Below, piece by piece: positions 5,477-13,610 of a stretch of DNA of 14,865 nt. Each line of letters opens with the position of its first letter. The stretch's first letter is position 1. The notes beneath the pieces are model-generated. The model had not been told where the DNA came from. It searched no databases and saw only the letters and a program-made list of their open reading frames with translations. A program made the position numbers and the translations under genes. The DNA is from Actinomycetota bacterium (GTDB taxonomy: Bacteria; Actinomycetota; Actinomycetes; Streptosporangiales; Streptosporangiaceae). Location of the stretch: assembly GCA_003140115.1 (NCBI GenBank), contig PLIQ01000380.1, positions 8,623 through 23,487 of the forward strand, written 5' to 3'.

Positions 5477-6949
5477 GTGTTGGACAAGGTGACCATCGCC
5501 TACCGGGGCGCGACGTACGAGGTAGGGCGCGGACGCGACTACTTCGGGATCTGGACCGTGGACGGTTCCCGGTCGCAGCCGCTGGAGTGGTGGCCGGAGA
5601 CCCAGGAGGGCTGGTCCGCCGCGTGGACCCGCTTCGCGGTACTTGAAGCGCCTGACACGATCACCCAGGTGGGCCAGACTGTGACCCGGCCGGCCGAGCG
5701 CGCGGACACCGGCTTGACCCCGGCGGTCGCCGCTGGCCGCGGTGGCGCCCTCGCGGCGGCGCTCCTGCTCGGCGTAGGCGTGGCGCTGGGGATCGCCGGG
5801 CTGTTCCCGGATTACCTGAGCGGGACGAGCGTGGCCGCGCAGGCGGACAACCTGGTCGCTCACGTGATCTACCTGGCCGCCTGGGCCGTGAGCGGCGTGC
5901 TCATCGTGCTCGGCGGCACCCGACTGCGGGTCGGCGCGCTGCTGGCCACCGGGCTCAGCATCGTGACGTTCGGCTTGTTCCTTGCGGACGCGGGCACGCC
6001 GATCGCCGGAGGCGCCCACCTGGCCGGGGCCGGTCTCGTGCTCAGCCTCCTGGGCTGGCTCGCCTGTGCGGCGGGATCCGCCGTGGCCTTCCTGATCCGC
6101 CCTGGCCGCACCGCCGGCGCGGTCCCCGCAACCAGCCCGGTCCCCGACGCCAGCCCAACCTTCGCGGCGGATCCGGTCCCCGCGGCGCGCCGGGCCGACG
6201 CGCGCGGGCGCCTGTTCACCCTGGGGTGGCCGCGGGGTGCAGCGCTGGGTCCGGCCGTGCTGCTGGTCCTGGCCGGACTCGGTACCGCCGCCGCCTTCGT
6301 TCCCTCCTGGGACAGCTTCATGCTCCGGACGGCGGCCGGGCAGTCACAGAACTACACCTTGGGCAACGCCTTCGCCAATCCGGGACCGGTGATCGCCGGC
6401 AACGTGGTCGTGATGGTCGCGCTGGTCGCGGTCGTCATCGCGGCCGCCCTGTGGCGCCCCGTCCGGTACGGCGCGGTCCTGCTCGCCGGGGCCATCATCC
6501 CGATGGTGGCACAGGCCATCTCGGCTCTGGTCCAGGTCGGCGAGCCGACCTCGCCCACCCAGTTCGGGTTCACGCCCGCGCAGGCCTCCCAAATCGGGCT
6601 GACGGTCAACGCCAGCCTCACCCCCGCGTTCTGGATCTACTCGGTGCTCGTCGTGGTCCTGGTCGTCTCCTGCGCATGGATGCTGTTCACCCCGCACGAG
6701 CCAGCCGTCCTGGTCAGCGCCGGGACCCGGTCCGGTGACGACACCGATACCCAGGTCCCGACGTGGCACGTCGCCCGGGCCGACGCTTACGACATGACGG
6801 GGGTCCACTCTCCGGAGGTCAGCGACCACGACTGGGATATCGACGATGACGCTAATAGCGACGAATTCGGTAGCCGCGAAGAATCCGACCACCACCATCC
6901 GGCCGACAACACGGTGACACCGGGGAGCGGGGCGGACGAGGGCGACTAG
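5477..6949 (+). CDS. unrecognised eight-TM membrane protein with acidic tail
   Basis: The 490-aa product is not a family I can name. Layout: a soluble N-terminal domain (residues 1-80, with YRGATYEVGRGRDYFGIW and QPLEWWPETQEGWSAAW, Trp-rich), then two bundles of four predicted helices (about 90-110, 127-147, 151-170, 181-207; and 256-275, 306-326, 331-351, 382-404) joined by a Pro/Ala linker (210-245). Both bundles start with a helix ending in an aromatic-Pro turn (GLFPDYL; AFVPSWDS) followed by an outside loop, which suggests internal duplication. The C-terminal tail (405-490) is strongly acidic with His clusters (SDHDWDIDDD, SDHHHP). The start is GTG 5477, with AAAGGG 9 nt upstream. A hairpin terminator follows immediately. 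It precedes the PaaX gene but that seems separately promoted. Confidence 0.8.
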   Translation: MLDKVTIAYRGATYEVGRGRDYFGIWTVDGSRSQPLEWWPETQEGWSAAWTRFAVLEAPDTITQVGQTVTRPAERADTGLTPAVAAGRGGALAAALLLGVGVALGIAGLFPDYLSGTSVAAQADNLVAHVIYLAAWAVSGVLIVLGGTRLRVGALLATGLSIVTFGLFLADAGTPIAGGAHLAGAGLVLSLLGWLACAAGSAVAFLIRPGRTAGAVPATSPVPDASPTFAADPVPAARRADARGRLFTLGWPRGAALGPAVLLVLAGLGTAAAFVPSWDSFMLRTAAGQSQNYTLGNAFANPGPVIAGNVVVMVALVAVVIAAALWRPVRYGAVLLAGAIIPMVAQAISALVQVGEPTSPTQFGFTPAQASQIGLTVNASLTPAFWIYSVLVVVLVVSCAWMLFTPHEPAVLVSAGTRSGDDTDTQVPTWHVARADAYDMTGVHSPEVSDHDWDIDDDANSDEFGSREESDHHHPADNTVTPGSGADEGD

Positions 6950-6975
6950 CCCGGCCGCCAGGACTAGCGGCCGGG
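6950..6975 (+). terminator. GC-rich hairpin terminator after eight-TM gene
   Basis: CCCGGCCGC (6950-6958) and GCGGCCGGG (6967-6975) form a perfect 9-bp stem with an 8-nt loop, beginning at the base after the stop codon. No U tract follows, as is usual for actinobacterial terminators. It separates the gene from the PaaX regulator 47 bp downstream. Confidence 0.7.
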
Positions 6976-7022
6976 GGAGCCGGCCACCAACAGCAGGTCG
7001 GGATTGATACGCTGCGCGTGTC

Positions 7023-7886
7023 ATGCCGGCCAGGAGATCATCGGCGCTCGCGGCGACCGACCCGACGCCGACGCTCTCTCGTCGGCACGCGGCCGGCGCG
7101 CCCAGTGCGCGCGGCCTGCTGTTCACCCTCCTCGGCGAGTTTGTGCTGCCCGGAGGCGGGACGGCATGGACCTCGGCGGTGCTCGCCGCGTTCGCTCGCC
7201 TCGGCATCGAGGAGAAGACCACCCGTCAGGCCCTCATGCGCACCGCGGCCTCCGGCTGGCTGGACGCGGACAAGGTCGGCCGGCGCACGAGGTGGCGGCT
7301 GACCGCCAGCGCGCAGAAGATGCTGACCGAGGGTGCGGACCGCATCTACTCCTTCACCGGACCGGCGGAAGGCTGGGACGCCCGCTGGCTGCTGGTGTAC
7401 GCGCGGATCCCGGAGCGCGACCGCCGCGCCCGGCACGTAGTACGGACCCGGCTCAGCTGGGCGGGTTTCGGCTCGCTGGGCGCGGGGGTGTGGATCAGCC
7501 CGCACCCGGACCGCGAAGCCGAAGCGATCGGCGTGCTGCGCGAGGCGGGCGTGGCGGCCGACGCCCACGTGTTCGTGGCCCGGCGATCGGGTTTGGCCGA
7601 CGTGCAGGTCATGGTGGCCGCCGCCTGGGATCTCGGCGCGATCGAGGACCAGTACGAAGAGTTCATCGAGGAGTTCCGGGTCACCGCGCCGCCCGACGTC
7701 CTGGCCCGGCAGGTCGAGCTGGTGCACGCCTGGCGGCGGTTTCCCTCCATCGACCCGGGACTGCCGCGTGAGCTGCTGCCTGCTCGCTGGAGCGGCCTGA
7801 CGGCGGCCCGGCTGTTCGCCGACCGGCATCAGCGCTGGTCGGGCGAGGCCAAGCAGGAGTGGAAACGGCTCAACGAGCTGGGCTGA
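7023..7886 (+). CDS. PaaX-family transcriptional repressor
   Basis: The 287-aa product has the PaaX layout: an N-terminal winged helix-turn-helix (about 30-97, with GLLFTLLGEFVLPGGGTAWT and KTTRQALMRTAASGWL), a central domain (about 117-195, starting GWDARWLLVYARIPERDR) and the family's C-terminal domain (about 205-275) with DPGLPRELLPARWSG at 244-258. PaaX of Escherichia coli represses phenylacetate catabolism and is released by phenylacetyl-CoA. Here the gene lies 192 bp upstream of boxC and boxB on the same strand, with no phenylacetate genes, so an aryl-CoA such as benzoyl-CoA is the likely effector (inference). No ribosome binding site precedes ATG 7023, but TGATAC at 7005-7010 could be a -10 box for a nearly leaderless transcript. 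The first 25 residues are Ala/Arg-rich and could be absent if a later start is used. Confidence 0.88.
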   Translation: MPARRSSALAATDPTPTLSRRHAAGAPSARGLLFTLLGEFVLPGGGTAWTSAVLAAFARLGIEEKTTRQALMRTAASGWLDADKVGRRTRWRLTASAQKMLTEGADRIYSFTGPAEGWDARWLLVYARIPERDRRARHVVRTRLSWAGFGSLGAGVWISPHPDREAEAIGVLREAGVAADAHVFVARRSGLADVQVMVAAAWDLGAIEDQYEEFIEEFRVTAPPDVLARQVELVHAWRRFPSIDPGLPRELLPARWSGLTAARLFADRHQRWSGEAKQEWKRLNELG

Positions 7887-8078
7887 GCGCGACGGGCCGG
7901 GCTTGTGCCGGGCTAGGTTTAAATGCTACAAAGAGATATCGGATTCAGAACTTCTTGTTGAATAACCGGTCGGCCCGACCCCGCGTCGAGCAGTCGGCGG
8001 GCGGGTAGTGATTAACCGGGCAGCGTGGCCCGGACCCGCCCGTCCGGGTCGGCCAGACCACAGGAAAGGCGGCCGCCC
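7887..8078 (+). promoter_or_regulatory. boxC promoter region with AT-rich patch
   Basis: This gap between the regulator and boxC contains an AT-rich stretch (about 7916-7965) that stands out from the surrounding GC-rich DNA. A possible promoter is TTGTGC (7903-7908) with TACAAA (7927-7932), 18 bp apart, though the -10 fit is weak. Two near-identical sites, AATAACCGG (7961-7969) and ATTAACCGG (8011-8019), lie 50 bp apart. The boxC ribosome binding site is AGGAAAGG at 8062-8069, 9 nt before ATG 8079. Confidence 0.5.
7943..7963. promoter_or_regulatory. candidate PaaX operator (ATTCA-N11-TGAAT)
   Basis: ATTCA (7943-7947) and TGAAT (7959-7963) are inverted around 11 nt. The left arm sits in GGATTCAG, resembling the TGATTC core known from PaaX sites in Escherichia coli. 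If the proposed promoter is right, the site falls just after the transcription start, where a repressor would block elongation. This assignment is an inference. Confidence 0.4.
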
Positions 8079-9793
8079 ATGCCTGACGAGCGCCCTCCCC
8101 GGGTCGAATTCCAGGTCCATCCCTCGCGGTACCGGCACTGGCGGCTCGCCACCGAAGGCCCGATCGCGACGCTGACCATGGACGTGGACGAGCAGGGCGG
8201 GATCGTCCCGGGTTACGAGTTGAAGCTGAACTCCTACGACCTCGGGGTCGACATCGAGCTCTACGACGTGGTGCAGCGGTTGCGATTCGAGCATCCCGAG
8301 GTCCGCGCCGTGGTCTTGACCAGCGGCAAGGAGAAGGTGTTCTGCGCTGGGGCCAATATCCGCATGCTGGCCGCCGCCCCGCACGCGTGGAAGGTGAACT
8401 TCTGCAAGTTCACCAACGAGACCCGCAACGGGATCGAGGACGCGACGGCCAGCTCGGGCCAGACCTGGCTGGCCGCGGTGAACGGCACCGCCTCCGGCGG
8501 CGGATACGAACTCGCCCTGGCCTGCGACCACATCATGCTCATCGACGACCGGTCCTCGGCGGTAGCCCTGCCCGAACTGCCGCTGCTTGGCGTGCTGCCG
8601 GGTACTGGCGGGCTGACCCGGGTCACCGACAAGCGGCATGTCCGCCGCGACCTAGCCGACTACTTCGCCACCAAGTCCGAGGGCATCGGCGGGCGCAAGG
8701 CCGTGCAGTGGCGGCTCGTGGACGAGGCTGTCTCCCGGCCCGCCTGGCAGCAGACGGTCGCTGAGCGGGCGGTCGAGCTGGCCGGCCGCTCGACCCGGGC
8801 CGCAGGCAGCGAGCAGGGCATCGAGCTGACCCCGCTGTCCAAGACCCAGACCAGCCACGAGATCGCCTACCGTCACGTGACGGCCAAGCTGGACCGCGAG
8901 GCAGGCGTAGTCGAGATCACCGTCCAGGCCCCGGATGCGGCACCCCCGGCCGGAACGGCCGCCCTGCACGAACAGGGGGCCGGCTTCTGGACGCTGGCCC
9001 TGGCCCGGGAGCTCGACGACCTGATCCTGGACCTGCGCAGCAACGAGCTCGAGCTCGGCACCTGGGTCTTGCGTACCCGCGGCGATCCGGCCAAGGTTCT
9101 GGCCTACGACCGGCTGCTGCTCGATCACGCCGACGACTGGCTGGCCAACGAGATCATCCACTACCTCAAGCGGACCCTCAAGCGGCTGGACGTGACCAGC
9201 CGCAGCATCCTCGCGCTGATCGAGCCGGGCAGCTGTTTCGCCGGCTCCCTGCTGGAGTTGGCCCTGGCCGCGGACCGCTCCTACCAGCTGGCCGGCCTCT
9301 TCGAGGACCAAGACCCCGGAGCCGAGCCGGCTCTGGGGGAGACGACCCCCTCGCAGAGCGCCGCGCCGGCTTCGGTCACATTGGGCCCGATGAACCTCGG
9401 CCCGCTGCCGATGGGCAACGGCCTGAGCCGGCTGCAGACCCGTTACCTGGGCGACGACAAGGGCCTGGCCGACGTCGAGAAACGAGTCGGCGAGGCCCTG
9501 CAAGCGCAGGACGCCGAACAACTGGGCCTGGTCACCTTCGCCCCCGACGACATCGACTGGGACGAGGAGATCCGGATCACGATCGAGGAGCGGGCCAGCT
9601 TCAGCCCGGACGCGCTGACGGGCCTGGAGGCCAACTACCGTTTCGCCGGCCCGGAGACGATGGAGACCAAGATCTTCGGCCGCCTGACCGCCTGGCAGAA
9701 CTGGATTTTCAACCGGCCCAACGCCTCCGGGCCGGACGGCGCGCTGCGCCGGTTCGGCACGGGACAGCGGGCCGTCTTCGACCGGAAGCGAGT

Positions 9794-9797
<4 letters not shown>
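8079..9797 (+). CDS. boxC: benzoyl-CoA-dihydrodiol lyase BoxC
   Basis: BoxC opens the ring of 2,3-dihydro-2,3-dihydroxybenzoyl-CoA, giving 3,4-dehydroadipyl-CoA semialdehyde and formate, in the aerobic CoA-dependent benzoate pathway. The 572-aa product is a double crotonase-like protein. The first half holds the oxyanion-hole motifs KVFCAGANIRML (86-97) and NGTASGGGYELALACDH (135-151), followed by the BoxC-like stretch PELPLLGVLPGTGGLTRVTD (165-184). The second, diverged half includes ILALIEPGSCFAGSLLELAL. The length is close to that of characterised BoxC (about 550 aa). ATG 8079 is chosen over an upstream in-frame GTG at 8025 because AGGAAAGG stands 9 nt before it and the extra 18 residues are Arg/Pro-rich and unlike the family. 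The stop overlaps the TTG start of boxB, so the two are translationally coupled. Confidence 0.95.
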
Positions 9798-11233
<1,436 letters not shown>

Positions 11234-11247
11234 CCGCAAAAAGCCAC

Positions 11248-11286
11248 GGTCCGTTCGGCGAAAATGTCTTTGATACCGAACGGGCC
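11248..11286. terminator. convergent terminator between boxB and MBL gene
   Basis: GGTCCGTTCGG (11248-11258) pairs with CCGAACGGGCC (11276-11286) over 11 bp with one G-U, around a 17-nt AT-rich loop. On the minus strand the stem is followed within 5 nt by five T residues (complement of 11238-11242), giving a proper terminator for the metallo-hydrolase gene; on the plus strand it ends the box transcript 14 nt after the boxB stop. Confidence 0.75.
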
Positions 11287-11303
11287 AGGGTGCTTCCGCC
11301 CGG

Positions 11304-12083
11304 TCATGACCCGGGCATCCGGACATAACGCAGCTGCTCCTGGTGTGTGCCGGCCAGCCACTCCGGGCTGCCCGCGGTCAGCCGCGGGTCACCGAGCGGC
11401 TGCCCGAACGCCAGGGCGTCCAGGTACGCGGCATCCGCCGTGAGTCGCCTGCGGAACTCGTCGGCGTCTCCGACGTGCCCGTGTCCCGGCACCACCTGGC
11501 GCACGCCGGGCACGGAGGCCAGCAGCTCCAGCCCCGTGCGGTAATCGCCCAGCGGGTCCGCGGCGTCCAGGTCGAGCAGCGGTATCTCCACATCCGAGCA
11601 CATGTCCCCGGCCACGAGCACGCCGGTATCGGGCAGGAACACCGCGCCGTGGCCGGGCGCATGCCCGTCGTGCACGATCACGTGTGCTTCCGGCCCGTCC
11701 CACGGGATCGCGGGCGCGTCCAGCGGCGTGAGCCGTGCGAGCACCGAGAAGTCATGCCCGGGCGCGGCTCGTTGGGTCTCGCGGGTCAGCTCCACCCGCC
11801 GGGTCTCGGTCACGCCTACCGCGGCGGGCGTTGCGTACCTGGGCGCGGACCCCAGCTGCCGCGACCACAGGACGTGATCCCAGTGCGGATGGGTCGACCA
11901 GGCCGCCACCGGCCGTATGTCCCGCTCGCGCAGCTCCACGGCCAGCTGAGCCAGCTCGGCCAGGGTCACCGCCGGGTCGATTAGCAGGCAGCCGCTCGGG
12001 CCGACGACCACGGTCGTCGTCGTCTGGTCGTACGAACTGGTCGCGACGAGCACCCCGGGCGCGATCTCGGTCAGCCTTCTCAC
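11304..12083 (-). CDS. metallo-beta-lactamase-fold hydrolase
   Basis: A 259-aa MBL-fold protein with the full two-metal ligand set: the HxHxDH motif THPHWDH at 64-70 (His65, His67, Asp69, His70), His145 in APGHGAV, Asp160 in LVAGDMCSD and His201 in VPGHGHVGD. The core motifs resemble glyoxalase II-like and lactonase-like hydrolases; the substrate is not predictable. Thioester hydrolysis of a CoA intermediate would fit the neighbouring box genes, but the gene is on the opposite strand behind a terminator, so a link is only speculative. The start is GTG 12083; no ribosome binding site precedes it, but TATACC stands 6 nt upstream, which fits a leaderless transcript. It is divergent from the small membrane protein gene (114 bp apart). 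Confidence 0.9.
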   Translation of the reverse strand: MRRLTEIAPGVLVATSSYDQTTTTVVVGPSGCLLIDPAVTLAELAQLAVELRERDIRPVAAWSTHPHWDHVLWSRQLGSAPRYATPAAVGVTETRRVELTRETQRAAPGHDFSVLARLTPLDAPAIPWDGPEAHVIVHDGHAPGHGAVFLPDTGVLVAGDMCSDVEIPLLDLDAADPLGDYRTGLELLASVPGVRQVVPGHGHVGDADEFRRRLTADAAYLDALAFGQPLGDPRLTAGSPEWLAGTHQEQLRYVRMPGS

Positions 12084-12089
12084 CCAACC

Positions 12090-12095
12090 GGTATA
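12090..12095 (-). promoter_or_regulatory. candidate -10 box for leaderless MBL gene
   Basis: TATACC on the minus strand lies 6 nt before GTG 12083, the distance expected if transcription starts at the start codon. No convincing -35 box is seen 17 bp upstream. It is part of the palindrome GGTATACC (12090-12097). Confidence 0.4.
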
Positions 12096-12185
12096 CCAGC
12101 AGCGGGCCCTGCAGGTTTCACGGAAAGATGCGGACGAGTAACTTCGGGTGCGTCACGTGCGCCATCGGGCAGACATGGAACGTCG

Positions 12186-12191
12186 TACGGT
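12186..12191 (+). promoter_or_regulatory. candidate -10 box for leaderless small membrane gene
   Basis: TACGGT (fits TANNNT) lies 6 nt before GTG 12198, so the message would begin at the start codon. No clear -35 box is visible. Confidence 0.35.
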
Positions 12192-12197
12192 GATGGC

Positions 12198-12410
12198 GTG
12201 TCCGCCATCGCTGTCCTCGTTGGCGTCTTCTGTGTGGCCGTAGGCTGGCACTGGAAGCTCATGCATCGGTCATGGCAGGATCTGCGCCAAGTCAAGGAAC
12301 AGGCCAGGGGCAAGATCCCGGCCCTGAAAACGGCCCGATCGCATCACACGTCGGTGGGCCTCTTCTTCGTGGTGATCGTGGTGGTGCTTCTCATCGCGGT
12401 GTTGCACTAA
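12198..12410 (+). CDS. small two-TM membrane protein (70 aa)
   Basis: No family is recognised. The product has a first helix at about residues 3-20 (AIAVLVGVFCVAVGWHW), a basic middle with RSWQDLRQVKEQARGKIPAL and KTARSHHTS, and a second helix at 51-69 (VGLFFVVIVVVLLIAVL). This hairpin-like topology, with both ends likely outside and a positive loop inside, is coherent and the frame is biased as a coding region, which argues that it is real. It starts at GTG 12198 with no ribosome binding site but with a possible -10 box at leaderless distance. Its TAA stop overlaps the stop of the convergent P450 gene by 4 bp, so no room remains for a terminator between them. An ATG at 12261 would remove the first helix and is less likely. 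Confidence 0.65.
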   Translation: MSAIAVLVGVFCVAVGWHWKLMHRSWQDLRQVKEQARGKIPALKTARSHHTSVGLFFVVIVVVLLIAVLH

Positions 12411-13597
12411 GCGTCGAGCCGCACCGGGAGGGATTCCAGGCCGTGAATGAGCGAGCTCGGGCGCCAGCGCAGCGCCTCCGGCCGTATCGCCAGCGCCATC
12501 GAGGGAAACCGTTCCAGCAGCGCGCCGAACGCGATCTCGGCCTCCAGCCGGGCCAGCGGAGCGCCCAGGCAGTAGTGGATGCCGTGACCGAACGCCAGGT
12601 GCCCCGCGCTGTCCCGGCCGACGTCCAGCCCCTCGGGGTCGGCGTAGCGGGACGGGTCCCGGTTCGCCCCGCTGAGCGAGACCAGGACCACCTCGCCCGG
12701 GCCGATAGGCACGCCGCCGAGTTCCATCGGCTCGCCGGCGAACCGGTACGTCGCGTCGTTCACCGGGCTCACGTACCGCAGCAGTTCCTCGACCGCGCCG
12801 CTCAGCAGCGCGGGGTCGGCCCGCAGCCGGGCCAGCTCAGCGGGGTTGAGCAGCAGCGCGAGCACGCCGCTCCCGATCAGGTTGACCGTGGTCTCGTGCC
12901 CGGCTACCAGGAGCAGCCAGGCCATCGACAGCAGCTCGTTCTCGCTCAGCCGGTCTGTATCGTCCCGCGCCGAGATCAGCGCGGACAGCAGGTCGTCGGC
13001 CGGTTCGCGCCGCCTGGCGGCCAGGAGGTTCCGGAAGTAGGTGATCATCGCGGTGGCATGGGCCTGGAACACCTCGGGTGAGACCGTCTCGGAGACGATG
13101 CTCGCTGACCAGGACCGGAACTGGTCCCGGTCGGCCACCGGCACGCCGAGCAGCTCGCAGATCACCGTCACCGGCAGCGGGAACGCGAACGCGGCCAGCA
13201 GATCCACCTCAGGCCGGGTCGACATATCGTCGAGCAGCTCCTCGGCGATGGCGGTGATCCGCGGTCGGAGCTGCTCGACCCGGCGCGCGGTGAAAGCCTT
13301 GTTGACCAGCTTGCGCAGGCGCTCGTGATCCGGCGGGTCGCTGTTGAGCATGTGCAGGTCGAGGGCGGCGAACGGGGAGTCCGATTCGGGACGCCAGCCT
13401 TTGGGTAGCTTGAGCAGCCGCGGGTCGGTCAGCGCGGCGCGCGCCTGCGCGTACCCGGTGACCAGCCACGCGGGCGTGCCGCCCGGCATGATCACCTGCG
13501 CGACCGGATGCTGCGCCCGCAGCCGCGCGTGCACGGAGTAGGGATCGGAGAAGTATTCAGCACCGAGGTGCTCGATCATGGTGTTCGCCTGCGTCAT
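12407..13597 (-). CDS. cytochrome P450
   Basis: A 396-aa soluble bacterial P450 monooxygenase. Diagnostic motifs are complete: I-helix oxygen-binding AGHETT (232-237), ExxR at Glu271/Arg274 in EELLRY, and the heme loop FGHGIHYCLGAPLAR (336-350) with Cys343 as the iron ligand. The early SDPPDHERLRKLVNKAFT (86-103) is the usual C-helix region binding the heme propionates. The sequence looks like macrolide/natural-product-type actinobacterial P450s (CYP107-like), but the substrate is unknown, and no ferredoxin or reductase is adjacent. ATG 13597 has AGGGG 6 nt upstream. It lies 13 bp downstream of the MMPL transporter gene on the same strand, so the two probably form an operon; a possible internal control site lies in the end of the MMPL gene. 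Its stop overlaps that of the small membrane protein gene. Confidence 0.95.
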   Translation of the reverse strand: MTQANTMIEHLGAEYFSDPYSVHARLRAQHPVAQVIMPGGTPAWLVTGYAQARAALTDPRLLKLPKGWRPESDSPFAALDLHMLNSDPPDHERLRKLVNKAFTARRVEQLRPRITAIAEELLDDMSTRPEVDLLAAFAFPLPVTVICELLGVPVADRDQFRSWSASIVSETVSPEVFQAHATAMITYFRNLLAARRREPADDLLSALISARDDTDRLSENELLSMAWLLLVAGHETTVNLIGSGVLALLLNPAELARLRADPALLSGAVEELLRYVSPVNDATYRFAGEPMELGGVPIGPGEVVLVSLSGANRDPSRYADPEGLDVGRDSAGHLAFGHGIHYCLGAPLARLEAEIAFGALLERFPSMALAIRPEALRWRPSSLIHGLESLPVRLDA

Positions 13598-13610
13598 GGC
13601 TTGCCCCTAG

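Noticed and set aside
8652..9521. Minus-strand 289-residue open frame opposite boxC
   Set aside because: Gly/Gln/Leu-rich shadow of a strongly supported gene.
11304..12083. Assigning the MBL-fold protein to the box pathway as an epoxide or thioester hydrolase
   Set aside because: Opposite strand, separated by a terminator, and divergently promoted; motif set does not specify substrate.
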